Origin: Brevirhabdus pacifica
Lineage (GTDB): Bacteria; Pseudomonadota; Alphaproteobacteria; Rhodobacterales; Rhodobacteraceae
Assembly (NCBI RefSeq): GCF_002797755.1
Contig: NZ_PGFI01000012.1
Coordinates: 62,001-126,000, forward strand
DNA: 64,000 nucleotides
Direction: 5' to 3'
Shown: piece by piece, positions 1 through 7,489 of the stretch
Layout of the letters: each line of letters starts with the position of its first letter
Numbering within the stretch: position 1 is the first letter of the stretch
Notes under the pieces: generated by a model
What the model saw: only the letters and a program-made list of their open reading frames with translations
What the model was told of the DNA's origin: nothing
Database searches by the model: none
Program-made: the position numbers and the translations under genes

Positions 1-504
1 GCGCAGGTGGGCCACATCGTTGTGGCGGAACACGCGCTTGTCGCCGCCGGCACGGCGGATGCCCTCGATCATCGAGGCGTGGTTCAACTCGTCGCTGAGG
101 ATCACGAGGCCCGGAAAGATGCGCGGCAGGGTCGAGAGCGTGGCGTCATTCGCGATATAGGCCGAGGTGAAAAGCAGCGCGGCCTCCTTGCGGTGGAGGT
201 CGGCGATTTCCGCTTCAAGGGCGTTGTGATGCACCGTCGTGCCCGAGATGTTGCGCGTCCCGCCCGAGCCCGCGCCCGTCGCGTCCAGCGCGTCATGCAT
301 CGCCGACAGCACGGCCGGGTGCTGGCCCATACCCAGGTAGTCGTTGCCACACCAGACGGTGATCTCGGTCTCGGTGCCGTCGGGCCGGGTCCAGGTTGCG
401 GTCGGAAACTGACCGCGGCGCCGCTCGATGTCGATGAAGGTCCGGTAACGGCCCTCTTCGTGCAGGCGGCTCAGGGCGGCGTCGATGGCGGCTGAATGAT
501 CCAA
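1..504 (-). CDS. hemA: 5-aminolevulinate synthase, N-terminal 168 residues (cut by window edge)
   Basis: This PLP enzyme condenses glycine and succinyl-CoA to 5-aminolevulinate, the first step of tetrapyrrole synthesis by the Shemin (C4) route, in the cytosol. The visible 168 residues carry family landmarks: RYRTFIDIERR near residue 20, ITVWCGNDYLGMGQHP, the glycine-rich GAGSGGTRNISGTT, AYIANDATLSTLP and SDELNHASMIEGIRR. The start is a TTG at 504: it gives MDHSAAIDAALSRL, which aligns with the beginning of Rhodobacter HemA, and a GGAG lies about 8 bases upstream; no ATG fits. The C-terminal part, including the PLP lysine, lies outside the window. This route is typical of alphaproteobacteria, and this is one of the clearest taxonomic markers here. 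A related acyl-CoA ligase-type alpha-oxoamine synthase is unlikely given the near-continuous resemblance. Confidence 0.96.
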   Translation of the reverse strand, partial: MDHSAAIDAALSRLHEEGRYRTFIDIERRRGQFPTATWTRPDGTETEITVWCGNDYLGMGQHPAVLSAMHDALDATGAGSGGTRNISGTTVHHNALEAEIADLHRKEAALLFTSAYIANDATLSTLPRIFPGLVILSDELNHASMIEGIRRAGGDKRVFRHNDVAHLR

Positions 505-589
505 GTTTAGGCTCCGCAAGTCTGTCGCATTCAGGGTTTGCTATATGAAATCGCCCAGCAAAGCTACCCGGCGATTTGTCCCGGTTTTC

Positions 590-1222
590 TCACTCTGCGA
601 TCACGATCGCGCAATCGGCCTGGCCGGCCTTGGCCGCCTTGGTGTTGCAGGCGGCCAGCGCCTTGGCGGTCGCCTCGGCGCCGCGCACCACCGACCAGTT
701 GCCTGTGCCCGGCGAGATCGCCATCGCCCGGGGGCCCGATCCGCGCTTGAATTCCTTTCCGAATGCCTCGGTCGCGGCCCGGGACAGGGTCAGCGACCGT
801 TCGGCATACTTGGCGGGCAGCACCCGGGCGGCGATGGTGCAGCCGCGGGTGCCCGGCTTGCGCAGGGCGTTGCAGGCGGCGGTGGCCGCGGCGTCGGCGG
901 CGGCCACCGAATGGTGCCCGGATGCGCCCTGGAAGGCCTGGGACTGGATCCCCTCGTCGGGCGAATAGGCCAGCGAGGCATAGTATTCCAGCGCCTGGCC
1001 CTGCTGCTGCGACAACTCCACGACCTTGCGCATCAGGTCACGCTCGGCCTCCGAGAGGCTGGACGAGGTGGCCAGCGTGTAGCCCTTTGCCGCGAACAGC
1101 ATGGCGCGCGCCTCCTTGCCCGTGGCCGGGGCCGCCACGCTTGCCGAGGCGGCGGCGATCAGCATGGCCGTCGCGGCCAGGACGGTCGGTGCGGCGCGGC
1201 GTGGGCGGGGGGTCGGGATCAT
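590..1222 (-). CDS. Secreted protein with two DUF4189-like cysteine motifs
   Basis: Protein of 210 residues with a signal peptide: basic MIPTPRPRRA, then a hydrophobic alanine-rich stretch ending near ASVAAPA, so it is probably periplasmic. The mature part seems to hold two degenerate copies of one motif. The first is GHHSVAAADAAATAACNA followed by RGCTIAARV (about residues 105-140). The second is GNWSVVRGAEATAKALAACN followed by ADCAIVIAE at the C-terminus. Each has an aromatic/serine turn, an alanine helix, a cysteine and a second cysteine before a hydrophobic strand, as in DUF4189; the paired cysteines could form disulfides. The start is the ATG before the signal peptide; the frame stays open far upstream only as antisense to the M20 peptidase. 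It lies upstream of hemA on the same strand with an 85-base gap, so co-transcription is possible. No function can be assigned. Confidence 0.72.
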   Translation of the reverse strand: MIPTPRPRRAAPTVLAATAMLIAAASASVAAPATGKEARAMLFAAKGYTLATSSSLSEAERDLMRKVVELSQQQGQALEYYASLAYSPDEGIQSQAFQGASGHHSVAAADAAATAACNALRKPGTRGCTIAARVLPAKYAERSLTLSRAATEAFGKEFKRGSGPRAMAISPGTGNWSVVRGAEATAKALAACNTKAAKAGQADCAIVIAE

Positions 1223-1372
1223 GGGGGCCTCCGGGCTGAAAAGGGGATCGGGCCGGGCCCGCGCGCTGCGGTCCGGGGGCGCCATTCTAGCCTGCGCCGC
1301 GCCCACTTTCCAGCCGCCGCGCCGGTTGCTAGGCTGCGCGCCCGAACCCCACCAACCGGAAGGACAATGTTC

Positions 1373-2749
1373 ATGGCCCTCGACCCCGTTCTCGCCAGAA
1401 TCGACAAGGATCTGGCCCCGGCCACCGAACGCCTGCTGGAGCTTCTGCGCATCCCCAGCATCTCGACCGATCCCGCCTACAAGGCCGAGTGCGAGCGCGC
1501 CGCCGACTGGCTGGTCGAGGATCTGCGCTCCATCGGGTTCGAGGCCGAGAAGCGGGCGACGCCGGGCCATCCGATGGTGGTGGCCCATGCCGACGGCCCC
1601 GGCCCCCATGTCATGTTCTATGGCCATTATGACGTGCAACCCGTTGATCCGCTTGATCTTTGGGACAACCCTCCGTTTGAGCCCGAGGTCCAGGACACCC
1701 CCGCCGGCAAGGTCATCCGCGGCCGGGGTGCGGCCGACGACAAGGGCCAGATGATGACCTTTGTCGAAGCCTGCCGCGCCTGGAAGGCCGAGCATGGCAG
1801 CCTGCCCTGCCGCATCTCGATGTTCTTCGAGGGCGAGGAGGAATCGGGCTCGCCGTCGCTGGTGCCCTTCATGCGCGAGAATGCCGAGGAGCTGCGCGCC
1901 GATATCGCGCTGATCTGCGATACCGGCATGTTTGGCGGCCGGACCCCCGGCATCGTGACCATGCTGCGCGGCCTGCTGGGAGAGGAGCTGACGATCACGG
2001 GCCCCTCCAAGGACCTGCACTCGGGCATGTTCGGCGGCCTTGCCATGAACCCGATCCGCGTCCTGGCCCGGATCATCGCCAGCCTTCACGACGAGACCGG
2101 CCGCGTCACGGTGCCGGGCTTCTACGACGGGGTGCCCGAGCTGCCCGATGAGATCCGCCGCCAGTGGGACGGGCTGAATTTCGACGTCTCGGGCTTCCTG
2201 GGCGATGTTGGCCTTTCCCGCCCCGCCGGCGAAGAGGGGCGCACGCCGCTTGAGATGCTGTGGTCGCGCCCGACCTGCGAGGTGAACGGCATCTCGGGGG
2301 GCTATGAGGGGGACGGCTTCAAGACGGTTCTGCCCTCGAAGGCGACGGCCAAGATCAGCTTCCGCCTGGTGGGCCAGCAGGATCCCCACGCCATCCGCGC
2401 CTCGTTCCGCGAGATGGTGCAATCCATGCTGCCCCCCGATTGCAGCGTCAGCTTCAAGGATCACGGTGCCTCGGGCGGCAGCCAGATGGCCACCAGCCAC
2501 CCGGCATTCGAGCAGGCGCGCCGCGCCCTCAGCGACGAGTGGCCCGAGACGGCGGCCTATATCGGGTGCGGCGGCTCAATCCCGATCGCGGGGTATTTTA
2601 AGGACTTGCTGGACACGGATGCGATGCTGATCGGCTTTGGTCGTGACGATGACCAGATCCACAGCCCGAACGAGAAATACGACATGGAAAGCTTCCACAA
2701 GGGCACGCGCAGCTGGGCGCGGGTGCTGGACGCGCTGTCGCGGGGCTGA
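1373..2749 (+). CDS. M20 family metallopeptidase (dipeptidase)
   Basis: A 458-residue zinc peptidase of the M20/ArgE/DapE superfamily, cytosolic, probably cleaving dipeptides or N-acyl amino acids. Visible motifs: GHYDVQP with the metal-binding His, RGAADDKGQ with the bridging Asp, FFEGEEESGS with the catalytic and metal Glu, DLHSGMFGG in the dimerisation lid, and the C-terminal HSPNEKYDMESFHKG with the last metal His. The order and length match the M20 dipeptidases of this family that have a long lid. Two ATGs are 6 bases apart (1367 and 1373). I chose 1373 because GGAAGGA ends 8 bases before it, against 2 bases for the first. The gene is monocistronic, diverges from the secreted protein gene and ends at a strong hairpin. 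The exact substrate cannot be read from sequence. Confidence 0.9.
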   Translation: MALDPVLARIDKDLAPATERLLELLRIPSISTDPAYKAECERAADWLVEDLRSIGFEAEKRATPGHPMVVAHADGPGPHVMFYGHYDVQPVDPLDLWDNPPFEPEVQDTPAGKVIRGRGAADDKGQMMTFVEACRAWKAEHGSLPCRISMFFEGEEESGSPSLVPFMRENAEELRADIALICDTGMFGGRTPGIVTMLRGLLGEELTITGPSKDLHSGMFGGLAMNPIRVLARIIASLHDETGRVTVPGFYDGVPELPDEIRRQWDGLNFDVSGFLGDVGLSRPAGEEGRTPLEMLWSRPTCEVNGISGGYEGDGFKTVLPSKATAKISFRLVGQQDPHAIRASFREMVQSMLPPDCSVSFKDHGASGGSQMATSHPAFEQARRALSDEWPETAAYIGCGGSIPIAGYFKDLLDTDAMLIGFGRDDDQIHSPNEKYDMESFHKGTRSWARVLDALSRG

Positions 2750-2756
2750 ACATGAA

Positions 2757-2793
2757 AAGGCCCCCGCCGGGCAATTCCGGCGGGGGCCCTTTG
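2757..2793 (+). terminator. Bidirectional intrinsic terminator
   Basis: GGCCCCCGCCGG (2759-2770) pairs perfectly with CCGGCGGGGGCC (2777-2788) around a 6-base loop. A short T run follows on the plus strand (CTTTGCT) and AAAA precedes it, giving TTTT on the minus strand. It sits between the convergent ends of the M20 peptidase and the Gly/Ser-rich gene and can serve both. Confidence 0.88.
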
Positions 2794-2803
2794 CTCTACA
2801 GGA

Positions 2804-3622
2804 TCAGCCGTTCGAGGCGCTGCGGATGAAGGCCGCAAGCGACATGTTGAGGCGAATCATGTCCCCCTCGACCTCGAACCCGCCAAGGCCCAGCCGGACC
2901 AGCCGGGACCTGACGTTCAGCGCGTTGTTGACCTTGATCCGCAGAAAATAGCGATCATTGCTTTCAACGACCTCGACAACCTGTCCCAGCAGCCTGTCAT
3001 CGCCGCTGAAGACCATCTTTCCGGGCAGATCAGACAGGTTGAACGGGAAGCTGACCGGTTTGACGATTCCCGCGCCCAGCGGCGCAAGCTTGGTCACCGT
3101 GGCCTTGCCGTTGCCAGCGCCCCTGCCCGAGTTGCCGCCCGAGTTTCCGCCCGATCCTGAATTGCCACCGGCAAAGTTGAAATTGCCCGAGCCGCCGGCA
3201 CCTGTCCCTCCGGTGCCGCCGCTGCCCGAACCACTGCCGAAGCCGCCTGTATTGCCGCCCGTGCCGCCAGATCCGCCTGTGCCGACGGTGACCGTGCCGC
3301 CGGTACCGGACCCGCCCGATCCGCTGCCGCCCGAGCCGCTACCGGCCGAGCTTCCTCCCAGGGAGATGTCGGCCGAGGCCGTGCTGGTTCCACCGCTGCC
3401 CGAGGTGCCTCCAGAAGATCCGCCAATCGAGACGTCGGCTGAGGCTGTGGTGCCCCCGCTTCCGCCGATCGTGGCGTCGGCCGAAACGGCGGCCGTGCTG
3501 CCCAGTCCGACCGAGGCCCCGGCATCAAGCGCCTGTGCCCCGACGGGTCCCGCCAGCCAGCCCAGCATCAATGTGCCGGAAGCCAGAATTGAAATGTTCT
3601 TGTTGGTTGTCGTGGTGGTCAT
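2804..3622 (-). CDS. Secreted Gly/Ser-rich protein with C-terminal PRC-barrel-like domain
   Basis: A 272-residue protein whose function I do not recognise. The N-terminus looks like a signal peptide: MTTTTTNKN, then a hydrophobic segment ending near VGAQALDAG. It is followed by short repeats of the type ASADxSxGGSSGG and a long low-complexity tract of Gly, Ser and some Thr (about residues 60-170). The last 100 residues form a globular domain, with SGDDRLLGQVVEVVESNDRY, YFLRIKVNNALNVRSR and GGFEVEGDMIRLNMS, whose strand spacing resembles a PRC barrel; this is inference. The start is the ATG at 3622 with AAGGAG about 10 bases upstream; a TTG at 3700 would extend it but would spoil the signal peptide. 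Likely role: an envelope or matrix protein on a flexible Gly/Ser arm. It ends at the bidirectional terminator. Confidence 0.72.
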   Translation of the reverse strand: MTTTTTNKNISILASGTLMLGWLAGPVGAQALDAGASVGLGSTAAVSADATIGGSGGTTASADVSIGGSSGGTSGSGGTSTASADISLGGSSAGSGSGGSGSGGSGTGGTVTVGTGGSGGTGGNTGGFGSGSGSGGTGGTGAGGSGNFNFAGGNSGSGGNSGGNSGRGAGNGKATVTKLAPLGAGIVKPVSFPFNLSDLPGKMVFSGDDRLLGQVVEVVESNDRYFLRIKVNNALNVRSRLVRLGLGGFEVEGDMIRLNMSLAAFIRSASNG

Positions 3623-3818
3623 GTCGAATAACTCCTTTGCTACACAGTAAAGAAGCCGGTCCCTCACCCAAACCCGACGTGCCGCGAACTCAGTTCCCAA
3701 TTAACTATTGCGGCGACAGATCAACGACTTGCAGGCCTTCCAGTTCCGGAAGGTTGTGCAAAGACGGATTTGCAGGACGCGCAGAAAATAGGCGTTGACG
3801 AGTGAGTGGAGGGGAAAG

Positions 3819-3895
3819 TGGCGCGGTTGACGGGGCTCGAACCCGCGACCCCCGGCGTGACAGGCCGGTACTCTAACCAACTGAGCTACAACCGC
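3819..3895 (-). tRNA. tRNA-Asp (GTC), copy 1
   Basis: A 77-base gene including encoded CCA. The acceptor stem GCGGTTG/CAACCGC pairs, the D arm contains AGCTCAGTTGGTTAGAG, and the anticodon loop CTGTCAC carries GTC, reading GAC/GAT. The T arm is GCGGGTTCGAGCCCCGT. The mature sequence is identical to the second copy about 220 bases upstream on the same strand. Confidence 0.97.
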
Positions 3896-4113
3896 GCGTG
3901 GTGGCTCGTTTAGGGCCGTGCGCAGGGGGCGTCAAGGCAAAAGCGGACCACCCGGTAAATGAAGCCCGAATGATCTGTGGGGGCGGCGCCGGGGGCTTTG
4001 GACAGGCAAGCGGCGGACGAGCGGCCGGCGCGGCCCGGGCCACTCGGGGCCATGGTGGGATGTGTCACTTTGAGGGGGAAGAAGTGCCCGCGGCATGGCG
4101 GGCGGGACGGCGG

Positions 4114-4190
4114 TGGCGCGGTTGACGGGGCTCGAACCCGCGACCCCCGGCGTGACAGGCCGGTACTCTAACCAACTGAGCTACAACCGC
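4114..4190 (-). tRNA. tRNA-Asp (GTC), copy 2
   Basis: Identical in its 77 bases to the copy at 3819-3895, including GTC anticodon, T arm and encoded CCA. Being upstream on the minus strand, it may be transcribed first as part of a dicistronic precursor. The 218-base spacer shows no other gene. Confidence 0.97.
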
Positions 4191-4388
4191 TCGCCGTCCG
4201 CCCCAAGACCGGTTGATCCCGAGGCGTGGCGGGGTTCTATGCGGGCGCCCTGCCCCCGTCAAGGCTGCAATCCGGCCGAATGCGAAAATTTCCGCGCGGG
4301 TGCCGGGGCACGCGCCGCATTCCTGCCGGAAGGCCCCGTCACCGCCCCGCCGTGACCCGGTTGGCGCGGTCCATGCGGCCCTTGGGCC

Positions 4389-5324
4389 CTAGTCCGGGAG
4401 GGGAATGAACTCGGCGCTGTCACCATCGGGCAGGCTGAAAGGGCCGCCTGCCCCGTCGCCCTTGCGCCAGGCCTCCTTGGCGGCCTCGATCCGCTCGCGT
4501 GAGGAGGCCACGAAATTCCACCAGATATGGCGCGGCCCGCCCAGCGTGGCACCGCCCAGCAGCACCAGCCGCGCGCCCCTCGGCCCGGCCTTCAGTGCCA
4601 GCCTGTCGCCGGGGCGGAAAACCATCATCCGCCCCTCGGCAAAGCTGTCGCGCCCGACCGTGACATCGCCCTGCATGACATAGACGCCACGATCCTCATG
4701 CTCGTCCGGTAGCGGCAGGACCGCGCCCGGCGCCAATTCCGCGTCGGCGTAGAAAAGCTCCATGCCCGCGTCGAGAGGTGCGCGTTCGCCCCAGCCCGTG
4801 CCCAGCACGAGCCGAAGGCGCTTTCCCTCGGCCTCCAGCACCGGCAGGCTGGCCTCGGGGCTATGCTCGAACCGGGCGGGGGCATCCTCCTGCGCCTCGT
4901 CGAGGGCCAGCCAGGTCTGCACCCCGAACATGGCGTGGGGATGCCGGCGCATCTCGCCATCCGTGCGCTCGGAATGGGTGACGCCGCGCCCTGCGGTCAT
5001 CAGGTTGACCGCCCCCGCCTCGATCCACTGGTCGGTGCCCAGGTTGTCGCGATGATGCAGCCGCCCCTTGTAGAGATAGGTGACCGTCGCCAGGCCGATA
5101 TGGGGATGAGGGCGCACGTCGATGCCCTGGCCCGTCAGGAACTCGGCCGGACCCACCTGGTCGAAGAAGATGAAAGGGCCCACCATCTGCCGCCTCGGCG
5201 CGGGCAAGGCGCGACGCACCTCGAACCCGCCGATGTCGCGGGCGCGCGGCACGATGACCGTCTCGATCGCGTCGATTGCCGCATCGAGGGGCGTGTCGGG
5301 GTCGATCAGGGGATTCCAGCTCAA
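4389..5324 (-). CDS. Pirin family protein
   Basis: A 311-residue bicupin. The N-terminal cupin has the pirin metal-site pattern RPHPHIGLATVTYL (two His) with a third His in GVTHSERTDGE and a likely Glu. The C-terminal cupin carries LPLPDEHEDRGVYVMQGDV. The protein ends with the usual pirin tail, PRHIWWNFVASSRERIEAAKEAWR. Bacterial pirins are cytosolic iron-binding proteins, some with quercetinase activity and others regulating enzymes; which applies here cannot be told. The start is a TTG at 5324, giving MSWNPLIDPDTP, with AGGA about 7 bases upstream; no in-frame ATG is near. It lies downstream of a methyltransferase gene on the same strand with a gap of about 106 bases. Confidence 0.92.
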   Translation of the reverse strand: MSWNPLIDPDTPLDAAIDAIETVIVPRARDIGGFEVRRALPAPRRQMVGPFIFFDQVGPAEFLTGQGIDVRPHPHIGLATVTYLYKGRLHHRDNLGTDQWIEAGAVNLMTAGRGVTHSERTDGEMRRHPHAMFGVQTWLALDEAQEDAPARFEHSPEASLPVLEAEGKRLRLVLGTGWGERAPLDAGMELFYADAELAPGAVLPLPDEHEDRGVYVMQGDVTVGRDSFAEGRMMVFRPGDRLALKAGPRGARLVLLGGATLGGPRHIWWNFVASSRERIEAAKEAWRKGDGAGGPFSLPDGDSAEFIPLPD

Positions 5325-5430
5325 GCCAAGTCCTCACCCTCGGGGCATGGCTGATCATGGCACGGATCGGCGCGGATTTCAGCCCCCCTGGAGGGGAGGA
5401 GGCCCCTTTACCCCAAGGGCCGCCCGGTCC

Positions 5431-6081
5431 TCAGCGCGCCAAACGCTTGCGGATGCTGTATTTCCATTTCAGCAGGGTCTGGACTATCCGGGCGCGGCGC
5501 AGCTCGGCCGCGTCGACCGGCACCAGGCGATCATCCTTGCGGCGCAGCACGACCAGGGTTTCGGATCGGCCCAGCAGCTCGAAGCCCGGGTTGCGGGCGA
5601 GAAAACGGTCGATGGCCCAGATCACCCCCTCGAACTTGGCACAATAGTCATGGGCGAAGATCAGGCCACCAACCTCAAGCTGCTCGGCCCATTGCAGGTC
5701 CTTGGTCACCGGCAGCGCCCGGTGGTCGCCGTCGATGAAGATGGCCGAGAACCGCGTGCCCAGCGCGCGCTGGAGCGCAAGCTGGCTGTCGGTGGTGCCG
5801 ATCAGGAACTCGACCTCGTCGGGGTCGATCTCGGCGCCACGCAGGTTGGCGCGGACCTTCTCAAGCTGGTCCTCGAAATAGGTGAAGGGATCCAGCACCC
5901 AGAAGCGGGTCGCGACGCCGGCTTCGCGGGTCCAGCCGATGATCTGCTTGAGGGTGCCGCCAGCGGCCGTCCCGATCTCTAGGAAGTTTCCCGGGCGAAG
6001 ATGCTCGCGTATCGCGGCACGGATGCGCGCGCGCTCGGCCTGCGAACATTCCGAAGACAGATCAATCGCGCTTTGCCGCAT
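5431..6081 (-). CDS. Class I SAM-dependent methyltransferase
   Basis: A 216-residue Rossmann-fold methyltransferase of the Methyltransf_24 / cephalosporin hydroxylase-like group. Motif I reads NFLEIGTAAGGTLKQII, the acidic end of strand 2 is FWVLDPF, and the later strand is FSAIFIDGDHRALPVTKDL, where the conserved IDGDH is the family mark. Then come GGLIFAHDY and a basic C-terminus, KWKYSIRKRLAR. Substrates in this group are often sugars or secondary metabolites; no partner gene is adjacent. The start ATG at 6081 is preceded by a weak purine-rich GGGAAAG; an upstream in-frame extension reaches into the tRNA-Val and is not credible. The tRNA-Val follows upstream at about 170 bases. Confidence 0.8.
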   Translation of the reverse strand: MRQSAIDLSSECSQAERARIRAAIREHLRPGNFLEIGTAAGGTLKQIIGWTREAGVATRFWVLDPFTYFEDQLEKVRANLRGAEIDPDEVEFLIGTTDSQLALQRALGTRFSAIFIDGDHRALPVTKDLQWAEQLEVGGLIFAHDYCAKFEGVIWAIDRFLARNPGFELLGRSETLVVLRRKDDRLVPVDAAELRRARIVQTLLKWKYSIRKRLAR

Positions 6082-6252
6082 CGTGCTTTCCCGCCGTATC
6101 CTCACCTGCCCCGCGCCTAGCAGACGGCGGCGCGGGCAGCCAGCGCCCGGCGGATTTCCTGAAGAAGTGTGGGAAAAGGGGCGCGCCGGCGGGCGCCACT
6201 TCGTGACCACGCGATCGTGGCCTAACACTATATAATGTATATGGAAAAACGA

Positions 6253-6328
<76 letters not shown>

Positions 6329-6533
6329 GCGCGGCTGTCTTAGACCGGCGGCGCCCCCGGCCGCAAGTGGGTTTTGGCCGGGCAGCCCCTGGATTCGAAC
6401 AATCGGAATATCGCTGATCCGGGCGGGCGACAGGGCGCCGCGCCCGTGGCGCAAAGCAGTGTGTGGAGAACGGTCCGGCGCGTTCCACGGAAAGCGGCGC
6501 GTCCCGGCTTCATTCCTGCCGCAGGGGTGGGAA

Positions 6534-6608
6534 TGGTGGGTGATAAGAGATTCGAACTCCTGACATCTTCGATGTGAACGAAGCGCTCTACCACTGAGCT
6601 AATCACCC
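6534..6608 (-). tRNA. tRNA-Val (CAC)
   Basis: A 75-base gene including CCA. Same acceptor stem as the TAC isoacceptor (GGGTGAT/ATCACCC), anticodon stem CTTCG/CGAAG around TTCACAT (anticodon CAC), so it reads GTG, a very common codon in this GC-rich genome. The D loop is one base shorter. The 205 bases between the two tRNA-Val genes hold no gene that I can see. Confidence 0.96.
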
Positions 6609-6627
6609 GCCGGGTCGCTCTTTACCC

Positions 6628-7272
6628 TCAGTCCTCGGGTGACGCAAGACCCCCCTCGTCGGAGATCACGGTGACATCCTTGAGGCGGATCTTGGTGGTC
6701 ACGACAGTCGCATTGCCGGCGTCGGTCTGGCGCACCGGCTTGATCTTGGCGCGGGGCATCAGGGCCAGGGTGCGCCCCTCCTTCAGCCCCTCGCTCATCA
6801 CGTCGAGGAAGGCGTCGATGGCACGGCGGGCGTCGGGTTTCTTAAGGCCCGAGCGGCGGGCGACCTCAGCGATGAATTCCTTCTTGCGCAGGATGGAGCC
6901 ATCGTCGGCGCCCTCTCCCTCGGCATCCGCCTCGCCGCCGGCCGCGACCAGCCCGGCAAAGGCCCCCTTGTCGCCGCGCGCATCGCCCTCGCGCTCCTGA
7001 CGACGCTCGCGCGCCTCGGCGGCGGCGGCCTCGGCGATGGCTGCGGGACGGCCCGCGCCGCCCACCGGGGTCGAGACGGGTGCCCCAGTCTGGCCCCCGT
7101 CGGCCTTGGAGGCACCCGAGGTGCTGCGCAGCGCGCTGCGCACCGCGTTGTCCATGGCGCTGTCCATCGCGGCCGCGGGGGTGGCCCCCTTGCCGGACGC
7201 GTCGCCCGCGCGGCTTTCGGCCAAGGGCAGGACGTTGCCGCCGGTTCTTGTCTGTTTCGCTTTCTTGGCCAT
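6628..7272 (-). CDS. HU-like DNA-binding protein with long Ala/Gly-rich N-terminal extension
   Basis: A 214-residue protein in two parts. The last 90 or so residues match the HU/IHF fold: LRKKEFIAEVARRSGLKKPDARRAIDAFL is the helical dimerisation region, then LKEGRTLALMPRAKIKPV and TKIRLKDVTV form strands, although the canonical GFG/RNP arm motif is poorly preserved. The first 120 residues are low complexity, rich in Ala, Gly and charged residues, with an RERRQEREGDARGDKG segment, and are probably disordered. The start ATG at 7272 gives MAKKAKQTRTGG. Likely role: nucleoid-associated DNA binding; because the arm is divergent, DNA contact is inferred. Ordinary HU is about 90 residues, so more than half of this protein is extra. 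It stands alone between tRNA-Val and lon. Confidence 0.78.
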   Translation of the reverse strand: MAKKAKQTRTGGNVLPLAESRAGDASGKGATPAAAMDSAMDNAVRSALRSTSGASKADGGQTGAPVSTPVGGAGRPAAIAEAAAAEARERRQEREGDARGDKGAFAGLVAAGGEADAEGEGADDGSILRKKEFIAEVARRSGLKKPDARRAIDAFLDVMSEGLKEGRTLALMPRAKIKPVRQTDAGNATVVTTKIRLKDVTVISDEGGLASPED

Positions 7273-7423
7273 CTGCTGATCCGCCCCTGCTTGGGTTATC
7301 CGTTTTGACGCAGTCTAGCGCCCGAAGGCGGTTCTGACCACTTGTTGGCGACAAAGAACGGCAGCGAATGCCGTTTTTGGCTATCCTTCCCCAAGGGCAT
7401 GGCTGGCCCCGGCACGCGCCCGC

Positions 7424-7460
7424 CCGAAATGAAACGGGGCGCCCGAAGGCGCCCCGTTGA
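7424..7460 (-). terminator. Intrinsic terminator of lon
   Basis: ACGGGGCGCC (7434-7443) and GGCGCCCCGT (7448-7457) form a perfect 10-bp stem with a 4-base loop. On the minus strand it is followed by TTTCATTTC, a moderate T tract, about 30 bases after the lon stop. Confidence 0.8.
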
Positions 7461-7489
7461 TAGATTGTGGTCTCGAAGGTGCCGCGCCC

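Noticed and set aside
6385-6425. tRNA-like fragment with GATTCGAACAATC between the two tRNA-Val genes
   Set aside because: It resembles a T loop, but the flanking bases do not pair and no acceptor or anticodon arm is present.
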